From NCBI GenBank assembly GCA_905234285.1, contig CAJOHK010000028.1, positions 63,028 to 127,027 of the forward strand: a DNA stretch of 64,000 bases. Direction: 5' to 3'. Positions 52,237 through 59,532 of this stretch are shown in pieces; positions within the stretch are counted from its first letter, which is position 1, and the number at the start of each line of letters is the position of its first letter. The translations under genes were made by a program, and so were the position numbers. The DNA is from an uncultured Bacteroidales bacterium. GTDB taxonomy: Bacteria; Bacteroidota; Bacteroidia; Bacteroidales; UBA932. The notes beneath the pieces are model-generated. The model worked only from the letters and a program-made list of their open reading frames with translations, made no database searches and had not been told where the DNA came from.

Positions 52237-53383
52237 AGCGGATACTGCCGGCAATAAACAGGTTGATGAGGGGCCGTAGGGGGGAATTGGTGGTGAGGGT
52301 GAGCATGATGACGGTGTCGCCTTGGGGCAGGGCCGAGGTGTCCAGGGTGAGGCTGAGCGTGCCTTTTTGCTGGGCTCCGATTTCCGGCAGGCTGTTTACG
52401 CTGAGGGCGGGGGAGTCGGCATCGGCTTTATAGATATGAAAGGCCGATGCGCCCTTGTTGGTGCACTCGAAGCTCACGTCCACCTTGGTACCGGAGGGCA
52501 CTACGCCAAAGCTGAAGGTGCTGGTCTGGAAATAGGGGAGGGCGCCTTGGTTGACTTGTTCCTTGGTCCAGTCGGCGAAGTTTTCCTGGGTCCAGGAAAT
52601 GATTTCCAGGGGTGCCGTGGCCGCTTCCCCGTTCAGGACCGGCGTGGCAAAGTAGCTGTTTTTGCCGTACTTTTCGGCCGATGCCTTTACGGTCCAGGAG
52701 AGGGTGGCGGTGCTGCCGGCGGGGATAGGATTGGGCGTTACCTGCAGGCTCAGTTCCGGGGTAACGTTTTGCCATGCTAGCTTAAGCGGTTGCTTTCCCA
52801 GATTGGCTACGGTGGTGCTCTCGCTCACGCTGAGACCCTGCTTGAGCGTGGCGGTCTTGAGCTGACGGGTCTTAAGACCAAAATCCCCGAGCTTTTTGTC
52901 TCCGAAGAGCTGGCTCAGGGATTTCTTTTGCTCGTGAACTACGCCTCTCAAGCGCAGGATCACGGGTTTTTTGACGCCGGAGATATAAACCGTCAGGGTT
53001 TTGTCAAAGGGGATGGGACCGTCCTCGTTCTTGTACGTGGCCTGGATGGTACCGCTCTTACCGGGCTGCAAGGGCTCTTTGGTCCATTTGACATCGGTAC
53101 AGCCACAGGAGGAAACAACCTCAAAAATGGCGATGGGATCCTTACCGGTATTGGTAAGGGTGAAGGTGCAGGTGAGGGGACCGTCGGCGGTGGAAACATC
53201 GCCAAAGTCATGGACGGTTTTGTCAAAAGAAACGGTTTCGCTGGCATCTACGGGCACAATGGCCAGGGCCTCCTCCTGGGAGGGCGCCGATTCCATATTG
53301 GCCGCCGAGGCACTCCTGGCGTTCCTGAAGCCGCAGCTCAAAACACTGAGGGCTGCCAGCATATAGATGAAGATTGCTTTCAT
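52235..53383 (-). CDS. DUF1573 lipoprotein
   Basis: A 382-residue lipoprotein (MKAIFIYMLAALSVLSC, lipobox Leu-Ser-Cys). It has an immunoglobulin-like DUF1573 domain near residues 48-145 (FDKTVHDFGDVSTADGPLTC, then FEVVSSCGCTDVKW with the Cys pair typical of the family), followed by further beta domains to the C-terminus. Exported, probably anchored to the periplasmic face or surface; function unknown. I chose the ATG at 53383 as the start of the signal; it lies 5 bases after its -7 box. Its stop codon lies inside the right terminal repeat of the structured element. Confidence 0.8.
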   Translation of the reverse strand: MKAIFIYMLAALSVLSCGFRNARSASAANMESAPSQEEALAIVPVDASETVSFDKTVHDFGDVSTADGPLTCTFTLTNTGKDPIAIFEVVSSCGCTDVKWTKEPLQPGKSGTIQATYKNEDGPIPFDKTLTVYISGVKKPVILRLRGVVHEQKKSLSQLFGDKKLGDFGLKTRQLKTATLKQGLSVSESTTVANLGKQPLKLAWQNVTPELSLQVTPNPIPAGSTATLSWTVKASAEKYGKNSYFATPVLNGEAATAPLEIISWTQENFADWTKEQVNQGALPYFQTSTFSFGVVPSGTKVDVSFECTNKGASAFHIYKADADSPALSVNSLPEIGAQQKGTLSLTLDTSALPQGDTVIMLTLTTNSPLRPLINLFIAGSIR

Positions 53384-53388
53384 GCTCA

Positions 53389-53420
53389 CAAAGTTAGTCA
53401 CTGTCCTTTTGAAAATCAAA
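53389..53420 (-). promoter_or_regulatory. promoter of the DUF1573 gene, nearly leaderless
   Basis: The minus strand has TTG (complement of 53417-53419), a 20-base spacer, and TAACTTTG (complement of 53389-53396) only 5 bases before the ATG. Both halves are good matches, so transcription probably starts at or one or two bases from the start codon. Confidence 0.65.
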
Positions 53421-53437
53421 TTTAATGCCTACATTTG
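53408..53437 (+). promoter_or_regulatory. promoter of the ferredoxin gene
   Basis: TTTG (53408-53411), an 18-base spacer and TACATTTG (53430-53437); the ATG follows 36 bases later. It partly overlaps the divergent DUF1573 promoter, so the two may compete for polymerase. Confidence 0.65.
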
Positions 53438-53473
53438 TGCTTTGGAACAAACAACAATAAAAGATATACAACT

Positions 53474-53647
53474 ATGGCAAGACTTATCAACCCCGACCTT
53501 TGTGTTTCCTGCGGCTCCTGCGCCGATGTATGCCCTGTGGGCGCCATCTCTGCCGGTGAGGCCTCCTATGTGATCAACGCTGACGAGTGCATCGACTGCG
53601 GCGCCTGCGAAGGCACCTGCCCCAACGAAGCCATCAAGGAAGCCTAA
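53474..53647 (+). CDS. 2[4Fe-4S] ferredoxin
   Basis: A 57-residue electron carrier. Two cluster motifs: CVSCGSCADVCP (Cys10, 13, 16, 20) and CIDCGACEGTCP (Cys39, 42, 45, 49), the standard clostridial-type layout. I chose the ATG at 53474 (MARLINPDLC); an earlier in-frame start adds a non-conserved leader. It is monocistronic, with a terminator right after. Likely partners are pyruvate:ferredoxin oxidoreductase or hydrogenase, not encoded here. Confidence 0.95.
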   Translation: MARLINPDLCVSCGSCADVCPVGAISAGEASYVINADECIDCGACEGTCPNEAIKEA

Positions 53648-53665
53648 TTGCTTCGGCATAAGCAA

Positions 53666-53700
53666 AAAAAGAGGCCAGCTTTTTCGCTGAGCCTCTTTTT
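53666..53700. terminator. intrinsic terminator of the ferredoxin gene
   Basis: AAAAAGAGGC-CAGC (53666-53679) pairs with GCTG-a-GCCTCTTTTT (53686-53700), a 14-bp stem with one bulge, ending in a T-tract. The A-tract on the other side makes it bidirectional. Confidence 0.85.
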
Positions 53701-53730
53701 GTAAACCATAAGTGCTTGATGGTGAGGGTG

Positions 53731-53775
53731 TTATGGAAATTCAGTCCGGCAATTAGCCGGACTGAATTTCCATAA
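53731..53775. repeat. 20-bp perfect hairpin sharing its core with the 3.3-kb hairpin
   Basis: TTATGGAAATTCAGTCCGGC (53731-53750), loop AATTA, then the exact complement (53756-53775). The tip CAGTCCGGC / GCCGGACTG is identical to that at 3310-3332. CATAAGTGCTTGAT before and CATAAAGTGCTGAT after the hairpin resemble each other. It lies between the ferredoxin terminator and the convergent MFS gene, 75 bases beyond the MFS stop. Confidence 0.8.
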
Positions 53776-53849
53776 AGTGCTGATAATCAAATAGATGCAT
53801 TTTACAGGGGCTTGCGCACAGGTTTACTGCCGCTTTCCAGGATGCCGGG

Positions 53850-55088
53850 CTACTGCATGTCGTCGGTGGTGGGGCGGAGGACAGTGAGCTGGACCAGGAG
53901 GGCGAGGGCGGTGACGACGCCCAGCACGGCAAAGGCGGCGCCCAGGTGTCCACCATCCTGCATCCGGCCCAGGACCTGCGTGCAAACGGCACCCATGGCA
54001 ACACCCACCGTGTTCATGAAGCCGTAGGCGGTAGCGCGCAGACGGCCGGGAACGAACTGGCACAGGATGGGCATGTTGTTGGTGTCGAACATGCCATAGC
54101 CCACACCGAAAAGCACACCTGCAGCCACTGCGGCGGCCAGGCCACTGCCCAGGCCGATGAGGACCAGGGCGGGAATCATCATGGTGAGGCCGATGGCGCT
54201 GGTGTAAACGCGTCCCTTGAGGTTCTTCTTGACCCAGCGGTCACTGAGCGGCCCGCCGATGAGCACACCCAGCAGCGAGGCTGCGGCAATGGTGATGGTG
54301 GCAATGGGGCCGGCCTGCTCCATGGGGATGTTGAGGCTGCCCTGGAACAGGGTAGGTAACCAGTTCTTGGTCGCCCATCCTGGCATGGAGGAGGAAGCAA
54401 AGAAGAAGAGGATGGCCCAGAAAGCAATATTGCTGAAGATGAGCGCAAAGGACTTCCAGATGGACTCCTTTTTAACCGGTGTAGCCGCCACCTGCTCCTT
54501 GGGGGCCGCCTTGCGGTTTTCCTTGAGGCAGAACACCAGGATGACTGCATAGGCTACGCCGATGATACCGAACCAATGGAAGGTCTGCTGCCAGGAAAGG
54601 GCCGATGCCAGGTTGGCACCAAAGCCGCCCATGGCCTGGCCCAGATAGAGGCCGGTCATGTGGATACCGACCGCCAGGGAACGGGATTTCCCACTATGAT
54701 AATCGGCAATCAGGGACAGGCTGGAAGGGATGTACAGCGCTTCGCTGATACCCATGAGGCCGCGCAGCCACTTGAGCTGGGAAAAAGTGGTGCAATAGCC
54801 CATTAGCAGCGTCACGATGGACCAGACGGCCAGGGACCCTACAATGAGCCATTTGCGGCTTAGGCGGTCGGCTACTGTGCCGGCGAACGGGCTCACAATG
54901 GCATAGATCCAGAGGAAGATGCCCATGAGCACGCCAAAGGCCTCGGCGCTTTGCAGCTGGGAAATGTCCTGGGCTATGTACTCCCGCATGGTAGATAGCA
55001 TCTGCCTGTCCATGTAGTTCAGGAGCGCCACTACCCACAGGAGAGCTACCACTATCCAGGGATAGATCTTTTCTAGCTTTTTGTTCAT
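53850..55088 (-). CDS. nanT: MFS transporter, NanT-like sialic acid importer
   Basis: A 412-residue inner-membrane MFS protein with 12 predicted helices. It has LLNYMDRQMLSTM in helix 1 and DRLSRKWLIVGSLAVWS after helix 2 (motif A). It is closest in appearance to the ACS/NanT group used for sialic acid uptake in Bacteroidota. It is the last gene of the sialidase operon, 3 bases after the mutarotase gene, which is the main reason for the sialic acid assignment. Other hexuronate or acidic sugar substrates are possible. Confidence 0.8.
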   Translation of the reverse strand: MNKKLEKIYPWIVVALLWVVALLNYMDRQMLSTMREYIAQDISQLQSAEAFGVLMGIFLWIYAIVSPFAGTVADRLSRKWLIVGSLAVWSIVTLLMGYCTTFSQLKWLRGLMGISEALYIPSSLSLIADYHSGKSRSLAVGIHMTGLYLGQAMGGFGANLASALSWQQTFHWFGIIGVAYAVILVFCLKENRKAAPKEQVAATPVKKESIWKSFALIFSNIAFWAILFFFASSSMPGWATKNWLPTLFQGSLNIPMEQAGPIATITIAAASLLGVLIGGPLSDRWVKKNLKGRVYTSAIGLTMMIPALVLIGLGSGLAAAVAAGVLFGVGYGMFDTNNMPILCQFVPGRLRATAYGFMNTVGVAMGAVCTQVLGRMQDGGHLGAAFAVLGVVTALALLVQLTVLRPTTDDMQ

Positions 55089-55091
55089 TGT

Positions 55092-56105
55092 TTACCAGGC
55101 GAGGGTGAAAATGTGCGGGCTGCGGACACCGGGTTTGAGTTCTCCGCCGGCCACGTACAGGGAATGCCCCGAGGCGCAGAGACCGGGACCGGCCAGGGCG
55201 CAGGCCGGATCATCGGCCAGCAGGGACCATGCTTCGGCTATGGGGTCAAAGGCATAGACGGCCGAGCGGAAATGATACTCCCACGGCTCTTTGGACAGGT
55301 AGGGGATACGGTCTTCCGGAGTATTGTGCAGCGCTCGGGCAAAGATATCCCGGTTTACGCCGCCCACTACGGCCAGGCGTCCGTCGGGTAAAACTGTTCC
55401 GGCCGAGCCGACGAAGGTGCCTCCATCGGGGATGCCCGGTGCAGTTTCCCAGCCTTGCGCGGGATCCTGCAAGGAGAGTTTCCATCCGTCGGCGGGCACA
55501 TCCAGCGTCTGCGCGTTGAAGCCGCCCCACAGATACAGCGCGTCTGAGTGGACAAAGGCGACAGGTTGGGTGAGCGGCATGGGCAAAGTGGCCAGCCGGT
55601 TCCATTCCCATTCGCCCTCACGGCAGCGGAAAACGCTGTCTCCGCCCACCAGGTACAGGAAACCGTCGGCCTGGGCAGGAGCGGCCTGTTCTACCGGGAC
55701 CGGCAGGGGAGGAAGACTGATGAGCGTTCCGTCCGACTTAAGCAGATACACCTTATCGGTGGTGCTGCCGCATACGTTGCCGCCAGCCAGGACCAGGCCG
55801 TCGGGGGTGCCGAAAGTGGCACCGTAGGCCGTGGAATCGGGCAGATGGCCCAGGTGTTTCCATTCGGCGCCTTTCAGCTGCCAGATATCGTCGTACACCC
55901 GCTTGGCACCGCCTTCCAGCAGCGGCTTGTCGGGAAAGTTGGCGCCTCCGGCAACCACCAGGTTACCGGAGAGCAAGCCACAGAAAGGTGCAGAAACGCC
56001 CTTGGCGTAAGCTGCATCGGGGATGGGAGGAAGAGAATGCATGGCAGGTTGGGTGCAAGCAGTGAAGAGGGTAGCCAGAACGGCCGCCTTTAGAATCTGT
56101 TGCAT
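55092..56105 (-). CDS. nanM: NanM-like cyclically permuted mutarotase, lipoprotein
   Basis: A 337-residue lipoprotein (AAVLATLFTACTQPAM, lipobox Thr-Ala-Cys) made of Kelch-type beta-propeller repeats (LVVAGGANFPDKPLL, LVLAGGNVCGSTTDKVYLL, LYLVGGDSVFRC, LYLWGGFNAQTLD, LAVVGGVNRDIF, LYVAGGEL). NanM-type mutarotases interconvert the anomers of N-acetylneuraminate in the periplasm. I chose the ATG at 56105 as the lipoprotein start; the longer frame upstream is inside nanA and lacks a signal. It overlaps nanA by 16 bases. Confidence 0.85.
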   Translation of the reverse strand: MQQILKAAVLATLFTACTQPAMHSLPPIPDAAYAKGVSAPFCGLLSGNLVVAGGANFPDKPLLEGGAKRVYDDIWQLKGAEWKHLGHLPDSTAYGATFGTPDGLVLAGGNVCGSTTDKVYLLKSDGTLISLPPLPVPVEQAAPAQADGFLYLVGGDSVFRCREGEWEWNRLATLPMPLTQPVAFVHSDALYLWGGFNAQTLDVPADGWKLSLQDPAQGWETAPGIPDGGTFVGSAGTVLPDGRLAVVGGVNRDIFARALHNTPEDRIPYLSKEPWEYHFRSAVYAFDPIAEAWSLLADDPACALAGPGLCASGHSLYVAGGELKPGVRSPHIFTLAW

Positions 56106-57007
56106 CTCTCGAAGAAGCCAATCTCTTCCAGCTGCGCCTTGAGCCGAACCTCTTCCTCGTCGCTCAGGTTGCGCCAGGGCACGCGGTTGGGACCCAGATC
56201 CAGGCCGATGAGTTTCATAATGCGCTTGCCGCCCACAATGTTGCCGCGGAAGTTGCAAATGACGTTGATGACAGCCTGGGAGAAGTTCTGCAGTTCGCGG
56301 GCCTTCTCCAGGTCTCCGGCTGCCCAGGCCTCGCCGATGGCTACCTGTTCACGGCCGTTGTAGTTGGTGGTTCCGCAGATACCGCCCTGGGCGCCGCCCT
56401 GGGCCAGGGACGGGAGATAGGTTTCGTCCTGGCCGTGCAGCATATCATATTTGCCGTTCTTGTACAGGCGGCACTGGTTGTACTCGTACAGGCTCTCAAA
56501 GGTGTACTTGATGCCGGCAAAATTGGGAATGCGGCCATCTACCGCCTTCAGGAGCTCCAGCATAGGGAGGAAGCAGCCGTTGAAGGCCGGAATGTGGTAA
56601 TAGTAGAAGGGCAGGCCCGGTGCGGCGGCGCAAATGGCCTCGCAGTACTTGACCAGTTCTTCAATGCGGCCGATCTTGGGGAAAGGCGGCGCCATGGCAC
56701 CGATTCCCCATGCGCCGATGGAAGCGGCATGGCGGGCCAGTTCGGCGCTTTCGCGCAGGCAGCAGCTGCCAACATGCACAATCACCTTGAATCCGGTGGG
56801 AGCGGCTTTCATCCAGGCTTCGGCCAGGGCTTTGCGCTCGTCGGTGGTGAGCATGTAGCCCTCTCCGGAGGATCCGTTGATGAACACGCCCTTGAGGCCG
56901 TTTTTGGCGAGCATTTGGGCGTAGGCCGGGATGGGCTCCAGGTTCACGTCCCCATTGGGTTTCATGGGAGTGAAGGGAGCGTCGATGAGTCCGATGATTT
57001 TTTGCAT
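56090..57007 (-). CDS. nanA: N-acetylneuraminate lyase
   Basis: A 305-residue TIM-barrel aldolase of the DHDPS/NAL superfamily. FINGSSGEGYML (residues 42-53) is the substrate carboxylate loop, Tyr137 (YYYHIP) is the catalytic Tyr and Lys167 (FAGIKYT) the Schiff-base Lys. It cleaves Neu5Ac to ManNAc and pyruvate in the cytosol. Its position between the GH109 and mutarotase genes in a sialidase operon supports lyase over dihydrodipicolinate synthase. Confidence 0.92.
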   Translation of the reverse strand: MQKIIGLIDAPFTPMKPNGDVNLEPIPAYAQMLAKNGLKGVFINGSSGEGYMLTTDERKALAEAWMKAAPTGFKVIVHVGSCCLRESAELARHAASIGAWGIGAMAPPFPKIGRIEELVKYCEAICAAAPGLPFYYYHIPAFNGCFLPMLELLKAVDGRIPNFAGIKYTFESLYEYNQCRLYKNGKYDMLHGQDETYLPSLAQGGAQGGICGTTNYNGREQVAIGEAWAAGDLEKARELQNFSQAVINVICNFRGNIVGGKRIMKLIGLDLGPNRVPWRNLSDEEEVRLKAQLEEIGFFERCNRF

Positions 57008-57019
57008 ATAATCGTCGGC

Positions 57020-58390
57020 TTATTCTTCGGCAAAAGCGTAGGAGAAGCCCTGTACTTTATCCCAGGCGCCGCGGGTGAAGTCCGGAACTTCTACGGGCAT
57101 GCCGCCATTCTCCAGGGAGATGCGGGACAGCTCGGTTACGCAGCACCATTCGGCCAAATCGTACACGTCCATATCCTGGGGAAGGCCGTGGTTGAGGCAG
57201 TAGATCATGCGGTAGTCCATGATGAAGTCCATGCCGCCGTGGCCTCCCACTTCCTTGGCCATAGCTTCCAGTTCAGGAGTGAGGATGGGGTTGCGGTATT
57301 GAGCCATGAGCTGCTGCAGCTCTCCCCAGCGGTATACTTTTTCGCCGTCCAGGTTCTGGTAGTTTACATTCTCGGCGCCCTCGGTGCGCAGGCACACTTC
57401 CTCGATGGGATACTTGCCGGCATAGCCGTCGGTGCCCACCAACTGGTACATGCGGTTGTAGGGGCGGGGAGTGAGCACGTCGTGCTCGATGAGGATGGTC
57501 TTGCCCTTGGCGGTGCGCAGCATGGTCATGGTGACATCACCGTTGGCAAAGTTGCCTTCCATACCGGCGGCCTTAAGATGCTTGGGCCCGTTGAAAGGAT
57601 CGGTATCCATGGCCACCAGGGTGGTGAGACGGTCTCCGCGGTGGATGTTGAGGGCCTGGCAAACCGGGCCGAAGCCGTGGGTAGGATACAGGTCTCCGCG
57701 ATGCTCCTTGTTGAATTCCAGGCGCCAGTTGTGCCAGTATGCGCCCCAGAAGGGATCCAGGTTGTGGTGATAGGCACCCTCGGCGTGGATAATCTCGCCG
57801 AACACGCCGGCCTGGGCCATGGTGAGGGCGGTGAGTTCAAAGAAGTCGTAGCAGCAGTTCTCCAGAATTACGCAGTGCCTGCGGGTGCGCTCGCTGGTGT
57901 TTACCAAATCCCAGCAGGCCTGCAGGGTTTCGGCCGAGGGAACCTCTACGGCCACATGCTTGCCGTGCTCCATGGCATAGAGGGCCACGGGAACGTGGTG
58001 AATCCAGTCGGTGCATACATACACCAGATCTACGGAAGGGTCTTCGCACAGCTGCTTGTAGGCGTCTTCGCTGCCGGAATACACGTTGGCTTCGATGCCT
58101 TTGGCCTTGAGATAATTGTAGCTGGCCTGGGCGCGGTCGTCTTCTACGTCGCAGACGGCGGCCACATGGCTGCCGGGAACAAAGCTCAGGCGCTCTACGG
58201 CGGAACCGCCACGCATGCCAAGGCCTACTACGCCGATACCCACGTCGGGGATGGGATCGCAGGCGAACTGAATCATGTCCTCCTGACCGGCGGGACGCTC
58301 GGGAGTGGGAGTTTTGATGATGCTGGGCTGGGCCGTACAGGCAACCATGATGGCGGCCATGGCCAGAAGGTTGAGGAGTCTGGATTTCAT
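57020..58390 (-). CDS. GH109-like Gfo/Idh/MocA enzyme (alpha-N-acetylgalactosaminidase)
   Basis: A 456-residue exported protein (MKSRLLNLLAMAAIMVACTAQ, lipobox Val-Ala-Cys) with an NAD-binding Rossmann domain (DVGIGVVGLGMRGGSAVERL) and GH109 signatures such as EGAYHHNLDPFW, GDLYPTHGFGPVCQALNIHRGD and GGHGGMDFIMDYRMIYCL. GH109 enzymes remove alpha-linked GalNAc by an NAD+-dependent mechanism, acting on mucin O-glycans and blood group A. It is placed between NahK and NanA. The lipoprotein signal suggests periplasmic or surface action. Confidence 0.88.
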   Translation of the reverse strand: MKSRLLNLLAMAAIMVACTAQPSIIKTPTPERPAGQEDMIQFACDPIPDVGIGVVGLGMRGGSAVERLSFVPGSHVAAVCDVEDDRAQASYNYLKAKGIEANVYSGSEDAYKQLCEDPSVDLVYVCTDWIHHVPVALYAMEHGKHVAVEVPSAETLQACWDLVNTSERTRRHCVILENCCYDFFELTALTMAQAGVFGEIIHAEGAYHHNLDPFWGAYWHNWRLEFNKEHRGDLYPTHGFGPVCQALNIHRGDRLTTLVAMDTDPFNGPKHLKAAGMEGNFANGDVTMTMLRTAKGKTILIEHDVLTPRPYNRMYQLVGTDGYAGKYPIEEVCLRTEGAENVNYQNLDGEKVYRWGELQQLMAQYRNPILTPELEAMAKEVGGHGGMDFIMDYRMIYCLNHGLPQDMDVYDLAEWCCVTELSRISLENGGMPVEVPDFTRGAWDKVQGFSYAFAEE

Positions 58391-58422
58391 ATCAAGAAAA
58401 TTAATAAGTATGATGCTTGGAA

Positions 58423-59514
58423 TTAAAGGCTGGCAACAAACTGGGCCATGTAGTCCATGTCGGACAGGACGCTGCGGAACAGGGCCATCTGGTTGCGGGT
58501 GCGCACCAGATTGTGCTCCGGATACTTAATCTTATAATAGGTATCGCCGTTGAGGTAATCGGCAAAGAAACGCACGGCCTGCATGAAGGGGAAGAGCAAG
58601 GTGCCGTAGGGCAGCATTTCCTTCTCCAGCGGCGTGAGGAACACCTTGGCCGAGGATACATAGCCTTTGGCGAAGGCCTCGAAGATATCCTTGCGGAAGG
58701 CCACTTTCTCAATCTCGGGGCTGTCCTCGGCCACGGTATTGGCCGCCGTACGGAGGAAGTCGCCGAAGTCGGAGAAAACAAAGCTGGGCATCACGGTGTC
58801 CAGGTCAATTACACACAGGACGTTGCCGTTGGCGTCGAACATCATGTTGTTCACCTTGGTGTCGCAGTGGCAGATGCGTTTGGGCAGCTTGCCCTCACGA
58901 TACAGGCGCTCGGCCTTGCACATCTCGTGCACATGCTCGCGGATTTCGGCCAGAATGGCCTGTACCTCGGGTTCTTTCATGCGGCCGGCTTTGTCGGCGG
59001 CGGCAGCCTCTTCCAGCTGACGGGCACGCAGCTCCATGTTGTGGAAGTCGGGAATGGTCTCTCCCAGCTTGTCGGGGATATCGGCCAGCATGGCCTCAAA
59101 CTGGCCGAAAGCCTGGCCGGCAAAATTGGAATACTTGGGATCTACCGTATCGTAGACAAAGGCGTCCGGGATGAACACCGTCACGCGCCAATAGAAAGCA
59201 CCGTCATAGAAATAGGTTTTGCCGGAATCTTCCTTGAGGGGAACAAGGCGCAGCACCTTACGGTCCAGGTCCTTTTCTCCGGCGGCCTGCAATTTGGCGC
59301 GGATGTGGCAGGTGACTGCCTGGATGTTGTGCTGCAAAAGGTCTACGTCCTGGAAAATGGCGTGATTGATGCGCTGCAGGACATAGTCCGGAGCCGTTCC
59401 TTCGGTGTTAACCTTGAACGTGTCGTTAATAAGTCCGCTGCCCAGCGGTTTTACTTCCTTTACGGGAGCCTCCAGGGCAAATCGGTCCAGAATGGCTAGC
59501 AAATCTTTGTTCAT
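58423..59514 (-). CDS. nahK: N-acetylhexosamine 1-kinase-like (NahK family)
   Basis: A 363-residue aminoglycoside phosphotransferase-fold kinase. The catalytic loop is HCDTKVNNMMF, and the metal-binding VIDLDTVMPSFVFSDFGD follows; both match NahK-type N-acetylhexosamine kinases, which make GlcNAc-1-P and GalNAc-1-P. It has no signal peptide. In this operon it would phosphorylate the GalNAc freed by GH109. Related homoserine/choline kinases are less likely given the context. Confidence 0.85.
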   Translation of the reverse strand: MNKDLLAILDRFALEAPVKEVKPLGSGLINDTFKVNTEGTAPDYVLQRINHAIFQDVDLLQHNIQAVTCHIRAKLQAAGEKDLDRKVLRLVPLKEDSGKTYFYDGAFYWRVTVFIPDAFVYDTVDPKYSNFAGQAFGQFEAMLADIPDKLGETIPDFHNMELRARQLEEAAAADKAGRMKEPEVQAILAEIREHVHEMCKAERLYREGKLPKRICHCDTKVNNMMFDANGNVLCVIDLDTVMPSFVFSDFGDFLRTAANTVAEDSPEIEKVAFRKDIFEAFAKGYVSSAKVFLTPLEKEMLPYGTLLFPFMQAVRFFADYLNGDTYYKIKYPEHNLVRTRNQMALFRSVLSDMDYMAQFVASL

Positions 59515-59532
59515 ATAGTAATGGATATAATA

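Noticed and set aside
56435..58426. A 663-codon open frame on the plus strand opposite nanA and GH109
   Set aside because: It is the mirror of two well-conserved minus-strand genes, has no recognisable domain or promoter, and its composition (Gly/His/Val-rich) is typical of antisense frames in GC-rich genes.
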